From Costus lasius (taxonomy: Eukaryota > Streptophyta > Magnoliopsida > Zingiberales > Costaceae), in assembly GCA_027563935.2 (NCBI GenBank), contig CM050453.2:15280611-15344610 (forward strand): a stretch of 64,000 bases of DNA, in the 5' to 3' direction. The position numbers and the translations under genes were made by a program. Position 1 is the stretch's first letter. Every line of letters starts with the position of its first letter. Positions 21,863-34,464 of this stretch are shown piece by piece. A model generated the notes under the pieces. That model was not told the DNA's origin. It did no database searches and saw only the letters and a program-made list of their open reading frames with translations.

Positions 21863-22750
21863 TCCCATTTCTCCATAAAAAATCTCGGTACTCCGAGGTA
21901 TTTTTTGGGGATTGAAATAGCCTACAAACAAAGATGTATCTTCATGTCCCAAAGGAAATATGTTTTAGATCTTCTAGAAGAAACTGGCATGAGTGACTGC
22001 AAGCCAGCCGATTCTCCATTAGTTCCAAATCAGAAGTACAACACAAGTGTGGACTCTAAATATGTTGATGCAACAAAATACCGGTGATTGATAGGGAAGC
22101 TTAACTATCTCACCGTGACCAGGCCCGACATTTCCCACGCTATTGGCATTGTTAGCCAATTCATGCAACAACCAAAACAATGTCACTGGGACGCTGCCAT
22201 TCGGATAGTTCAATACATAAAAGGGTCTCCTGGTCAAGGTTTGAGATATTATCAAAATGAACATACTCGGATTGAGGCGTATTCCGATGCTGACTACGCT
22301 GGAAATGTTGATGATAGAAAGTCAGTTTTGGGTTTTTGTACTTACCTTGGTGGTAATCTAGTAACTTGGCGAAGTAAAAAACAAAATGTTGTGGCTAGGT
22401 CTAGTGGCGAAGCTGAATACAGAGCTATGGCACACACAGTCTGCGAGATGATATGGTTAAAGAATTTTTTGAATGAATGCGGGATTGATTCTCCCAGTCC
22501 AATGAACATGTTCTGTGATAATCAAGCAGCTATATTTATTGCCAACAATCCTGTGTTCCATAAACGTACAAAGCATATTGAGGTGGATTTCCATTTTATC
22601 AAAGAAGTCATCACAAAAAAACTTGTGAGCACTTCGTACCTGAGATCTGAAGATCAGATCGCTGATATCTTTACAAAGTCCCTAGGACCTGCAAGACTTA
22701 ATCTTTTTTGTAACAAGCTGGGTTTGATTAATATTTTCACTCCAGCTTGA
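21863..22750 (+). pseudogene. Copia-2 reverse transcriptase end and RNase H, nearly intact
   Basis: After the stop at 21860 the same frame reads YFLGIEI, DLLEETGMSDCKP, a TGA at 22085 in the TKYR-x-LIGKLNYL motif (Trp or Arg expected), then LTVTRPDISHAI, YSDADYAGNVDDRKS, TWRSKKQNVVARSSGEAEYR, MFCDNQAAI, HKRTKHIEVDFHFIKE and ADIFTKSLGPARL to the TGA at 22748. The RNase H part has kept all its recognisable motifs. Confidence 0.9.
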
Positions 22751-22757
22751 GGGGGAG
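22748..22757 (+). promoter_or_regulatory. Copia-2 polypurine tract
   Basis: TGAGGGGGAG immediately precedes the 3' LTR. The stop codon of the polyprotein overlaps its start. Confidence 0.85.
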
Positions 22758-22888
22758 TGTTAGAGTTAGAGTTTGTTACCTTAGCCTTAACGGGGTTGGA
22801 TCTAGTGTTTACGCCCAACCCGTTAGTATTATGTTAAGTACTGTGTAACCCTAATGCAATTTGATTTTTCCTGTTTTTCACCTCAACT
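22758..22888 (+). repeat. Copia-2 3' LTR (131 bp)
   Basis: It matches the 5' LTR from TGTTAGAG to CCTCAACT but lacks the 33-base internal duplication. It is followed by the GTGCA target duplication (22889-22893). Confidence 0.9.
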
Positions 22889-22893
22889 GTGCA

Positions 22894-24040
22894 AAAGACA
22901 AATGTAGTTTCACATCTCAATGAGAAGCAAGAGGTATTGCAAGAGTTTATAGTAGATTGTACCAAACCACTTAAAATGAGAATAATTGTGAAGATATGTA
23001 GCATTTGCATATGGAAAGTATGAAACTAGCAACATGAGTAGTTGTACTCATAAAAGCTATCTATTAACGAGCTAAGGGGATATTACAAACATTTGAGATT
23101 ATGGATTGTATTAGAACTACACTACATTGGGTGAAGAAATAAGAATTGATACTCAAATTTATTTATTTAAAAGAAAGATTGATGCTATGAGGGTGGACCA
23201 CAAATATGACATCAAAAAGGAGAATTTTATTTTATTTTTTAATCAAGGCATTGAGGAGTATAATTATAGGGCTTTGAAATTTTTTTTTGAATTAAAGATT
23301 TTTTCTTTAGTTTTTGAAATTTTAGTAAGATTTTTTGGCTATCTAAAATATGAATTGAATTTATTATTTAGTGATATAAAAAAAATTAAAATTTAGCCTA
23401 AACAAATAAATTTTTTGTTTGACTATAAGTAGGATTCTTTTGATTTTCAAGTTTTTTGTCCACATTTATTCCTAGCAACAATTTGGTGACATAGTCATTA
23501 AAATTTTGTTAAGAAACCACTTAGCTTTTGATAATTTCCACTATGTTATAAAGAATAATATTAATATGTTTGTTGACCATATTTATGTTGTTGGTGTTTT
23601 TCATGAGAACACATTCCTTATTTGTTTAACTTAATTTATAACTATATATGGCTTTTGGCATGGCTTGGAGTTTAAAATTCTTCACATTTTACTGCATCAT
23701 TATTCTATTTATTTATTATTTTCTATAAGAGATATGTCCATTTGATTATTTATTTAATTTAAATTTTTAATTGTTTATTTAATTTAATTTATAAAGGTAA
23801 TTTTAAACTTGATGATATGGGTTTATTTTTTCCTCTTACATTTTTCTTACTCAATCTAAGCTCTAGACATTTTTTTTATTAAAAAAATAGATAAAATATA
23901 TTTAGACTAGTTTTCCTTTATTAAAAAAAAGGAACAAGATATATTTAGGAAGCAAGCACTCCATTAATTATTATTTTAGTATCAGAATTCTAAAAGAGAT
24001 TCACGTTAAGATGATTATCCCTGACAGCACACTGGAAACA
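22894..24040. repeat. AT-rich stretch, left member of a diverged local duplication
   Basis: 23140-23640 matches about 25990-26370 at modest identity: both contain AATATGAATTGAATTTAT and TTTAGCTTTTGATAATTTCC in the same order. No protein likeness was found in the open frame at 23127-23396. The rest to 24040 is AT-rich without features. Confidence 0.55.
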
Positions 24041-24450
24041 CCTCCCTCAGTCGTTATATAACTTCCACCGCCGAGCCCTACACGGTCGACACCCGCACCA
24101 CGGTCGGCCTCCCTGTCCTGACCTTCCCATCGTCCTCCTACGCCGTACCCTTTTCCTGGGAGCGCTTCTCGGCATCCCCAAGGCGCCGGCGGGCACCCAT
24201 GTCGCCGAGCCTTGTGACTCCCTCCTACCGCTCAACCGTTTCGATTCGCCGAAAAGAGAAGGACCGCTGCCGATCCCTTTGCCGAGGCGCTCGCCGAGTT
24301 CACCAATGGCCCGCCGGAGGCTGGCGGTTTGGCAGGCCATCGATGCCGGAAGCTGGCGGCCGTGCGCTGATCTCCGACCGCATAGGGCTCCTCGGCCTCC
24401 TTCATGCCTCGTGCACGGCGGCGTGCCCCGTCGCTGATTCGTCCATTCGT
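24041..24450 (+). pseudogene. GC-rich exon fragment, possibly of a plant VPFxWE/DUF688-like protein, copy 1
   Basis: In one frame the plus strand gives TVDTRTTVGLPV, then YAVPFSWERF. One base later it would continue PGIPKAPAG. Further on, in another frame, it reads ISDRIGLLGLLHASCTAAC. The order VPFxWExxPGxPK, then a DPF-ALAEC-like part, then SDRxGLxxLxxSCxxAC resembles an uncharacterised plant family (DUF688-like). This is from memory of the family's motifs and is tentative. Frameshifts show it is broken. GC content is far above the surroundings. Confidence 0.4.
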
Positions 24451-24640
24451 ATATTCTTGAATCCTTTTTTTTTTCTACATAGCATATTCTTGAATCTTTT
24501 CTTTTCTTTTTTTTTTTCATAGCATATTCTTGAATCGTGTCCTGGGCGATGTGGCCACCGCCCACCGCTGAGGCAAGCCTAATAGTGAGCATATTCTTGA
24601 ATCTTGTCCAGGGCGATGTGGCCACCGCCCTTGCCTGAGG
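24448..24640 (+). repeat. short repeats between the two GC-rich exon fragments
   Basis: The word CATATTCTTGAATC occurs at about 24481, 24523 and 24592, with a close variant at about 24450. The last two are followed by GGGCGATGTGGCCACCGCCC, so a unit of about 70 bases is duplicated. Confidence 0.7.
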
Positions 24641-25110
24641 TGAGACCGATAGTGGACACCCGCACCATCATCCTCGCATCGCCTCCACGACACGATCCCT
24701 CCTCCCCCGTTCCGCACCCCCGCCTCCGCCATCCCCTTCTCCCGGGAGCGCTTCCCGGGCATCCCCAAGGCGCCGGCGGGCACCCAAGGCGCCTGTGCTA
24801 GTGACCCCCTCCTCCCCTTTTTCTCCACCATTTAGATTCCCCGGAAAGAGGAGGACCGCTGCCGATCCCTTCGCCGCGGCGCTCGCCGAGTGCACCAAAA
24901 GCCCACCGGACCCCTTCTATCGAGGACGTTTTCGCGAGTGGTTCGGCAGCCATGATACCGGAGGCTGGCCTCGGCGGATGTGCGTTCCATCTCCGACCAC
25001 ATAGGGCTCCTCGGCCTCCTTCACACCACGCGCACGGCGGCATATCTCGTCGCTGATTCGACCATGTACGTCCCCCGGTCCAGGCGGTCGAGTCGCAGGA
25101 CCGGATGACC
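24641..25110 (+). pseudogene. GC-rich exon fragment, possibly of a plant VPFxWE/DUF688-like protein, copy 2
   Basis: Plus strand: VDTRTIILAS, then AIPFSRERFPGIPKAPAG (the motif Trp is changed to Arg), a frameshift, GKRRTAADPFAAALAEC with TKSPPDPF, another frameshift, then ISDHIGLLGLLHTTRTAAYL and VADSTMYVPR. It matches copy 1 motif by motif and is more complete at both ends. It is followed by an AT-rich stretch (GGTAATTATT at 25121) that looks like the start of an intron. The gene identity is a guess; the duplication itself is clear. Confidence 0.45.
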
Positions 25111-25980
25111 ACGTATTGATTGGTAATTATTATTTCTGCATTTGACTTCTTTTTAAAGAATGAAATGCTTTAACAAAGTTTTGGAGTAATTTCATTTTGC
25201 ATTGCTAAGATTGCCATCATTTTATCAATTTAGGGTTTCAGTTTATTTGTCTCGTTTTAGCCCTCATGGTAGGGTAACTGAACGACAGAGTCTATTTAAA
25301 CTTTAAGGACTACTTGATATATGTTTGTATGAAAACTAGATGTGCATAATGCTATCGATTGATGTTGAATTTTCCTACTACGTAAGGGATGAGCGATTTT
25401 GATTTAACATGCATGTTACAATGAATTCCCTATCAAATTCTATATAATGCATGATTCATATTTATGTAATCCTTAATCTATATTATTCATGAGTATAACT
25501 AAATTGAATGCAATCATACTCGTATACAAGAAGTTAGTTCTCATAAAACCTAAATAAGATGGTTTTGAGGTATCAAAAGCCAGTTGGTGTTTATCAAGTG
25601 ACACTAAGCTATGCTCTTAATGAAGATACAACAAGACTAGAAATAGGTTTTACTCAATTCATTGGTTGGGTTGAAGAATGTGGGATAAATTGGCCAAAGA
25701 AATGTTAACATAGTATCAAACATGTCTTTTACCATAAGATATATGAAGTAGTCCTCTAGGTGCATATTGACATCTAAAACAATAAATATTGAAAAACTCT
25801 CTTATTTTCTGGATGGTTTGCAACTATAGACACAAATAGAGTTGGATTAGTGTAATATCATAGATTTGGTGCTCAAACAAAAATGGCTTAGAAGACTTCA
25901 TTCTACTGAGTGAAAAGAGATTAGTATGTCACCTTTTGATACTTATTTCTTTTAAAAAAATGTCTATGCTTTGTCCAATT
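25111..25980. other. AT-rich stretch after the exon fragments
   Basis: 25111-25300 looks like an intron start and is repeated at 26440-26640. 25300-25980 shows nothing recognisable. Confidence 0.45.
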
Positions 25981-26640
25981 GGGCATATTGGGTGATGGCA
26001 CGTATATGGTATCAAAGATGATAAGTTTTGTTTTATGTTTTTTAATCAAAAGAGCATCGAGTATTATAGTTTTAAGATTTTGGAATTAAAGATTAAAGTT
26101 ATATTTTTATTTTTTTTAGAAAATTTATTAATTTTTTTTGGTGGCCTAAAATATGAATTGAATTTATGATCTAGCTATATTAAAATTTTGTTTAATAAAT
26201 TTGTGTGGTTGATTATAAGTAAAGGTTCTTTCCATTTTCAATTTTTTTTGTTCACATCTATTCCTTAAGAAACTGTTTAGCTTTTGATAATTTCCTCTAT
26301 TTTATAAAAAATAATATATATATATCTTCAGTGTATTTCATGAGAATACAAAAGCTTTCTTATTTATTTACTTTAATTTATAAATAATTTATTTATTTAT
26401 ATCTTCTATGTATTTCACTCGGCCCGGCTCCAGTCGGAGGACCGGGTGACCTCATATTGGTTTTCATTATTCTGTACCTCAACTTATTTTTAAAGAATGA
26501 AATGCTCCAATAAAGTTTTGAAGTGATTACAATTTGCATTGTGAAGTTTGCAATTAATTACCCAATCTTTAATACCCTAAATTTTATCAATTTAGGGTTT
26601 CTGTTTAGCCATGGCAACGTGGATGAACGACAGAGCAGGA
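25981..26640 (+). repeat. third, partial copy of the local duplication
   Basis: 25990-26370 repeats 23140-23640. 26415-26640 repeats 25075-25300: the GGACCGG-TGACC exon end, the shared AAAGAATGAAATGCT, TTTATCAATTTAGGGTTTC and GAACGACAGAG. The GC-rich exon body between them is missing in this copy. Confidence 0.6.
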
Positions 26641-28374
26641 ATGAATATTGAAATACCACAATGAAACAGAAAAAAAGGGCAAATAACAAAAACAAAATTC
26701 TGGGACTACATTGATAAACTTTTATTAAGAAAACTAAATGTACGAAATGAAGTAAAAAAGTTAAGTCAAACTGAAATAGCTCCCTAAACTTTTTCATTTG
26801 ACCTAAAGCAAGCGAAATGAGACCAGATTGCTATGTTATATATAACAGTGTTATAGACAATCTGATGTTCCTAAACTACAACCGAAGGTCGCAATTAGTA
26901 GAATGTGGCCATGAGTAATCTTGTCCAGATTTAATTTTCATTTCCAAGGATTCACCTTGAGCAATCTTGTCCAGATTGTAGCCAGCCTAAATCTCTAGAA
27001 TTGTAGCCAGCTCTTTTACAGATGAAATTTGAGTTCTTTCTTTCGTATTGAATATTTGGGGTGAACACATCTTTGCTACATACTATGCAGTGTCTTTTCT
27101 ACGCACTTCTTTTGGTTAATGCTATTTTCTTGCAACCTTGCTTTATGTTTTCTCTTTTAAATTATTCTCTAATGATATTGTGCTCTCTTTTGTTTCTTAA
27201 CTAATGAGAGTCTATTTGGGACTTCTAAACTTGAGTGTTAGCTAGATGCCTGGAAACTAAAAGATTCAAATTAAACACTATTAAAGTGAATACAAGTAAA
27301 ACTTTAGCAAAATCGAGAGAAGAATCAAGAGTGTTACCTCTTTTGATCTATTGTTAGTTTATTAAGGAGGGAATGGAAATTGATTACATATTTTTAGCCG
27401 AATAATTGGACATCACTATATCCTCTTGAGATCAATTATTAAATCATGACTATTGCAGGTTCCGTTGCATTTTTGTGGTTTAGAATTTAATCTAGAAGCA
27501 GCATCTAGGAAAAAAACTAACAATATGGTTTATAATCTCAATTTGAGCACCATTTCAGGCTGCTGTCAAACTTATACCGTTATGTACTTTATTATTCTAG
27601 ATTTTATTACAAATTTATTTATATTGATTGTGTATTAGATATATTGGTACAAGATGGTTCATGTTTTTATTTTGTTAAACTAGTATGTATTGCACTCACC
27701 ACCTCATAGTGAATAGATCTTCAAAAAAGTGTAGATGGCAAAAAGAGTTACATTCGTGCTTTATAGATCACCTGAATTGATTCGGCTACAAATGGAGTGT
27801 TACACAAAAGAAGATAATCTTCTATAATTATATTATATTCTCATTCTTTCTGCACACTACCAATAATCTATTGGCTCCAATCCAGTTTTCAGCATCAAAA
27901 TCATATACAACTCGGAAGGGTATTTCAATAGGTATTGAAGTCAGCTTGAGTGGTGCATGTGTTTCGAACTTTGCAAGTTGCAGCCAAATGATAACCGATG
28001 AAAATTTATATAATTCTGGATGTTATGAGGATGAAAATTTCAATAGGTATTCTAAAGCTGCCCTTTTCCATTTCTTGTACATATCCGGCTGATGATGGGT
28101 CACCTAAGTTAACAGATCCCTTGCACTAAAAGAACTTGTGTTATGAAATAGCATGTTTATGTCATCTTTAATATTTAGTCTAGGTGTAAGTAAGAATTTC
28201 ACACATGATCATTGCTTTTAACATTATTAACAAATGAAATGACTGAAGTGAGGTCAAGGGTTGATAGGGGTTCAGATAATCATCAACTCAAGCAATGAGA
28301 CGTCTTTCTTTATATTGGAGTTAAAAAGACTAAATTTCACACGTGATCATTGTCTCATTTGTAGCCATAGTGCT
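26641..28374. other. gene-free stretch with two unassigned exon-like segments
   Basis: 27476-27530 follows TTGCAG and reads VPLHFCGLEFNLEAAS in an open frame. 27871-28092 is open and reads SASKSYTTRKGISIGIEV and CVSNFASCSQMITDEN. Neither is recognised and no frame links them convincingly. The rest is AT-rich without features. Confidence 0.3.
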
Positions 28375-29800
28375 GTCTGATCTTTGTGGGTCGGGAGACT
28401 AGCTGCATATGGAAAAACTTCATTTTTGAGTTTTGCTAGAAGCTTTCTTGATATTAGAGAATTATTCTAGTTCAGCTTTGAAAATCTTTCAAATTTTAGC
28501 TATCAATTTTCTTTCCGAAAGAATTGTGAAAATACTAACCTACTCTACATGTTTATTGTTTATTAGGAAATGTTTTTCAATCTATAAATTTATGATGTCT
28601 TTCTATTTTTGACAAGGAAAATTCTCTTAACATCCATTAATAACTACAGTAGTCTATAACAAATGCCAAGAAAAGCGCAGAGTTTTTGGCTAGATTTGAA
28701 GAATTTAATCATAGAAATAGCTTTCTTGTTTATTTATTTCCATTCATCACCTACATGCAATATCTAGCTCTTTCTCGATATCTGTAGATACTTAACGCCA
28801 CTCCCAAAATTTATAGCTTATTGAAGGCATTATTTCACAATATCTCACCTATATGCTGATTAGTTAGACAAAATTTACTAATTTTCTTGTGATTTCCTTT
28901 AGCTTCTAGAATAGGATGGCAATGTGTGGCACCATAGCAAACTTAGGAGATACCTTACATCTGATCTGAAGGCTGGTTACCTTTTGAAACCAAAGGCCGG
29001 CCATGGCTTGGACACCTTGCGCCGCTAAGAAAACACCTAGAACACTTTGTGATTAATACAAGGTCAAAAGGGAGAGGGACATCAGGGTTTCTCACTTGTC
29101 TCGTTGCTTTCACAGTTTTCTATCATATATATACATAATCATCAAAAGAAATAGTGTGATGTTTAAATTTCCTATGCATGCATTAGCATTTTGTTTGAGA
29201 ATTATTGGAACTTGAAAACCCATCTTTGTTGTGAGCACTTGCAATAGAATAGCTTCCTATAATTAAACATGCCCTACCTTTTTTTTGTCTAATGATCTTG
29301 ACAACAAAGGCTGGAATTCTCCCTATTGATTATAATGTCACTTACACTTCGTAGATGTACTATGATATTATTCTTTGTAGGTGCTGGAGAAGCTTATAGA
29401 TATTGTTCATTTTCTTACACTTGGAGTTACATGATTCCTTTGAAATTGCGGGCAATTAAATTATTAAACTAAACAATACACACTAGACAGTAAATAATAA
29501 AAAACAATTGCAATAGCCTACAAGTACTTCAAATGTCATTAATAAATTTAAATAACAAACTATAAACCAAAAGACATGTTTTAAGTACAAGACTAGTCAC
29601 TACTCACTAGTAAGTAGCAAATAGTTGAGTTAAGTTATAAGTTACAACAATCAACACAATTTAAAAACCAAATATGCTCATTGCTTAGTAGCAAATAACT
29701 CGGTCAACAGTCAAGTTAAGTTACAACTTAGTTAAGTCAAATAGTCACCAGCAAAGTAGTAAATATTCCAATAAAAAAAAATCAAAAATAACCATATCAG
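28375..29800. repeat. repeat X, also present at 62581-64000
   Basis: From TCTTTGTGGG onwards the sequence matches the last 1.4 kb of the window with scattered mismatches and small indels. It is AT-rich and largely noncoding. Its right end runs into the decayed minus-strand hAT-2 fragment, so it may include the remains of that element's interior. Confidence 0.75.
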
Positions 29801-31589
29801 TTCTAAGAAAATTATTATTGCACTTAATCTTTTTCTTTCTCAACTCCAAGACTTAAACTAGTGCAATTTTGCTGGAGAAGATCACACATATCTCATGGCC
29901 GAACGAATTCTAGCAATATAATCATAATCTCTTTTAACCTCTTTTTAATAGTGAGACTATTAATATGGGTAGCACACCTCATATGTAAATATTTTTCATT
30001 TAAAACACTACTCATTCAACTGATAAGTTTTTTCTTTAAGTAATTGAGGCATAAGTTATTAGTGCTTGCATTACCTACTAGTACAATGAAAACTCTTTTT
30101 ATACCCTATATAAGCAATTACTTTTCAATTGCTTTACTAAGCACTTCACTTATGTAACTAGAAATTAAATAAAAATTAATAATCTTTTTATGCAATTATC
30201 AATTATCATCAATGGAGTGCACAGTGAGACATATGAAATTCATGTTTTAGCATGATTTCCAAGTATAAAATCTGAGATAAATAGAGCTTATCAAAGAATC
30301 ACTTCAATTCTTTCTTCCTCTCAACAAATAACTCATAACAATCTCTAGTGATATTAGTATATAAAGAAATGATAAATCTAAGTTGTATTTTTGCACAAAA
30401 TTCATAAAATCTTGCCCGTTCAACATATTTGAAAGGCAACTTATCAACAATAATCATTTTTATTAGTGCTCTCCTACAATTTACTTGACTAAAGGAAAAA
30501 AGCTATAATAGTTGTTTTGCTCCCCTTACCCTTATCATTTTGCCCCATAATTGTTTCTAATGTTTTCTCTTTTTCTATTAAATTAAAATTGTATGTTTTG
30601 CATCTTCTTAAATGATTAATCATGCTACTAGTATCATTTGCTGAAATACAACTAATTAAAGAAGCACAATAATTATATTTAGCTTTTGATTCGCTATTAT
30701 TCTCAATATCTATCTTAGTGAAGGGTTCCAATATCATGATGCCTTTTTGTAAACTTGACATTGCTAAGCTTGGAAGCATTAGAAGGATCAGGTTGTTGTT
30801 TTTCATTAGTCTCACGTGTGGCATCAACAGAGAGATATCACTTGAATTTATAATGTTATGTTCATCTCCCTCCATCTACAAAATAACAAAAAAAATTAAC
30901 TAAATAAAATGACCCAAAATTAACCAAATAGAAGTTATTGTTGTTACTATAGCTGCAACTATTTGCCTGTTCCCTTTCTCAAGGCTTAGTTTCACCCCTC
31001 TCACCAAGGCAAGAAAGCATCTCCCTTTTTTTCTCAAAGGGCCACAAAGATCTGGTTCTAGAGTGGTAGAATTGCTTCTAGACTTCTAATAGAATTGCTA
31101 ACCTCATGACTCTTGTTGGGCATGGTGAGTAATGGAGAATAATAGTTTGAAGTTAAAGGTGACCTTGCCGGATTTGTTGGAGACTTGAAGGGTGTCTATA
31201 ACTACAAGTCCACAATCTCTTACTACGCTAGTTGCCAAGATGATGCCGAGGAGGTCTCCAATGGGATGATGGTGAGGAATTGGGTAATAGGTATCACTTT
31301 GATGAAAACAATTGGGAGTCGGTACGAGGAGGACACTATCTTGTAAGAAAAGAAAGTAAGAAACCCTAGTATATTAGGGATATAAAAAAATAATTTGTTT
31401 ATATATAAGTATTAGTTCGGATCGAGTAACCATGGTTCAGAAATTTTTTAAACTATTCCTAAACCATGAACCATTACACATAAAAAAAAATGATAGTTTG
31501 ACTAACTGCTAGTTCGGTTAACTAAAATTTTGGTTTTGTTTGGTTGGTTACCATCGGTTTTCAGTTTACCAATTTTTTGCACACTCGTA
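29800..31589 (-). mobile_element. hAT-2 fragment 1: 5' end plus part of a decayed transposase
   Basis: The minus-strand 5' terminus is TACGAGTGTGCAAAAAATTG at 31589, like the TAGGGGTGTGCAAA start of many plant hAT elements. A BED zinc-finger region (about 30700-30560) has YNYCASLISC and MINHLRRCKTYN; the first Cys is Tyr here. At about 30280-29880 broken frames read HSIDDN, then RCATHINSLTIKKRLKE and RKKIK, matching the hAT series THFID...RCxAHILNL. It forms the left outer part of palindrome 1. 30260-29800 extends beyond the inverted symmetry. Confidence 0.75.
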
Positions 31590-34464
31590 GTAAAATGTTC
31601 ATATCTTATGTAATCACTTTCAAAGTAAAATATAAAACATTTGCATGTTCTTCAATCAAAAAGTGTATAATATTTGATATAGAAAGATATTGATGATTTG
31701 CTAAGAATTATCATTGTTGACAAAATATTTATCCTCTTAAACATATCAGAGTTTAATTCAACCACTCATAAATTACAATTTAAGAGTTTTGATATTTTTT
31801 ATACTTTGACTCAGCATACGTGCCAACCCATCCAAAGATACATTAAAATATTAATATTATATTTTTAAAATATTTTAAAAAATTACGATCAATGACCTTC
31901 TAATATCATTGCTATAGGGAAGAGTTGAAAATATTTTCGAATTAGGTTTTCTGATTTGAAAATCATTTTGCAATATGTTTACAAAGTTCGATTTGAACAA
32001 AATAGGATGCACTTGTGTTTTATAATTTTTGCACTAAACATTTAATCCATGATAAATAACATAATTAGTTAGTTTAACTATGAAGTTAGCTTAAATCTCT
32101 TTTGTCCTCAAATCAAATATCTATTATATATGCATGTTATCTTTGCCAAGAAAAACATAATAACTATTATAACTAATTTATGTATATGACAACAATAGGA
32201 AATAATTTTTTTCCACTATAAATGATAACAAACTATCAAATTTTAATACTTATATTTATATATTGAGTCATTAATATATGTTGTTCCATTACTCTTTTAG
32301 CTATTTTTTAACTAATTTTGGTAGTGGATACGTTGTGATGCTAGTATAGTAATCAAAAATATAAAATATATAAATTTGTGTGAAGTAAAGTTCATTTTAG
32401 AATATGGAGTACAAATAAAATTTTACTTTTCAAATTAACATTCTAGGTTGTCACTAGAAATCTTTATGGTGATTTCTAAATCAATTAACCTCTTTTGAAA
32501 ATATTTTAATCTTCTCTCCATTGTAATGACATCAAAAGATCATCATAAATCATAGTTGATAAAAATTCATTACTAATATTTTAACTTATATTTGTCTTGT
32601 TTGTTATATATGCATTGTTAAGTATCAAAATACTAAAATTTCTAAATTAGAATTTATCAATGTTTAGATTAACTTTTGATATGTCTAAGATGATAAATAT
32701 CTTGTTAAAAATAACAATCTTATCAACTCATTTATGTCTTTTGATATTAAATATTATTCACCTTCTGATAGATGAATAACCTTTACTAAATGCTTTATGT
32801 TCTCCTTTGAAAGTGATTGCATAAGATTGAAAACTTTAACTATGGTATTAGCAATTCGAAAATATAATACTAATATTTTATTTCCTTTGGTTTACACTTT
32901 TAACACAAAACTCTAATGAGATGCAAATTTGTCATGCTACTGCCTAGTGTTCTAATTGCTTCACTTTTTTAACATGCCCAACACTAGCTTGCTTAAAGCA
33001 AAGTTCACTACCTAGCTTGCTTAAAGCAAAGTCCTATATATAAAAAATATGGTATATTAATTATCAAATATTATTTAGTAGGTTTTAAAAGTGAACTTTG
33101 CTTTAAGCAAGCTAGGTAGTGTTGAGCATGTTGAAATAGTGAAGCAATTTGAATACTAGGTAGTAGCATGACAAATTTGCATCTCATTAGAGTTTTTATG
33201 TCAGAAGTGTAAACCAAGGGAAATAGAATATTAGTATTATATTTTCAAATTGCTAATATCATAGTTAAAGTTTTCAATCTTATGCAATCACTTTCAAAGG
33301 AGAACATAAAACATTTAGAAAAGATTGTTCGTCTATCAGAAGGTGAATAATATTTAATATCAAAAAGCATAAATGAGTTGCTAAGATTGTTATTTCTAAC
33401 AAGATGTTTATCATGTTAGACATATCAAAAGTTAATCCAAATGTTGATAAATTCTAATTTACAAATTTTAATATTTTGATACTTAACAAAGCATATATAG
33501 CAAACTATACAAATATAAGTTAAAATATTAGTAATGAATTTTTATCAACTATGATTTATGATGACCTTTTGATGCCATTGCAATAGAGAAGAGTTAAAAA
33601 TATTTTCTAAAGAGGTTAACTGATTTAGAAATCACTATAGAGATTTCTAGTGACAACCTAGATTGTTAATTTGAAAAAGTAGAATTTCATTTATATTCCA
33701 TATTCTAAAATGAATTTTACTTCACACAAATTTATACATTTTATATTCTTTATTACTATACTAGCATCACAACGTACCTGCTACCAAAATCAGTTGAAAA
33801 AAATAGCTAAAAGAGCAATAGAACAACATATATTTTTGACTCAATATACAAATATAGGTATTAAAATTTGATAGTTTGTTATCATTTATAGTGAAAAAAA
33901 AAATTATTTTCTATTGTTGTCATGTACATAAATTAGTTGTAATAGTTGTTATGCTTTTCTTAGCAAAGATAACATGTGCATACAATAGATATTTGATTTG
34001 AGGACTAAAGAGATTTATGTTAACTTTATGGTTAAAATACAAGTGCATCCTATCTTGTTCGAATTAAACTTTGTAAACACATTACAAAATGATTTTCAAA
34101 TCATAAAACTTAATTTGAAAATATTTTCAACTCTTTCCTATAGCAATGACATTATAAGTTCATAGATCATAATTTTTAAAATATTTAAAAAATATAATAT
34201 TAATATTTTAATATATCTTTGGATGGGTTGGCTAGTACGCAGAGTCAAATATAAAAAATATCAAAACTCTTAAATTATAATTTATGAGTGGTTGAATTAA
34301 ACTCTGATATGTTTAAAAGGATAAATATTTTGTCAACAATAATGATCCTAGCAAATCATCCATATCTTTTTATATCAAATATTATACACCCTTTGATTGA
34401 AGAACAACTTCAAATGTTTTATATTTTATTTTGAATGTGATTGCATAAGATAGGAACATTTTAC

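Larger units (their letters stand above)
17832..22888 (+). mobile_element. Copia-2: full-length, inactive Ty1/copia retrotransposon
   Basis: Both LTRs, primer site, gag, protease, integrase, RT, RNase H and polypurine tract are present in Ty1/copia order over 5.06 kb. The 5-base target duplication GTGCA (17827-17831 and 22889-22893) confirms both boundaries. Stops, frameshifts, an expanded G run and an altered integrase active site make it non-autonomous. LTR mismatches (about five in 131 bases by eye) point to an old but not ancient insertion. It sits about 530 bases after the NIPA stop codon. Confidence 0.95.

Noticed and set aside
24047..25112. Long minus-strand open frames of 192 and 104 codons
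   Set aside because: They are antisense to the GC-rich exon fragments, are Arg/Gly-rich, and show no domain likeness.
26558..26797. A 79-codon hydrophobic minus-strand frame
   Set aside because: AT-rich intron-like DNA; the frame spans the border of a local duplication and has no counterpart in the other copy.
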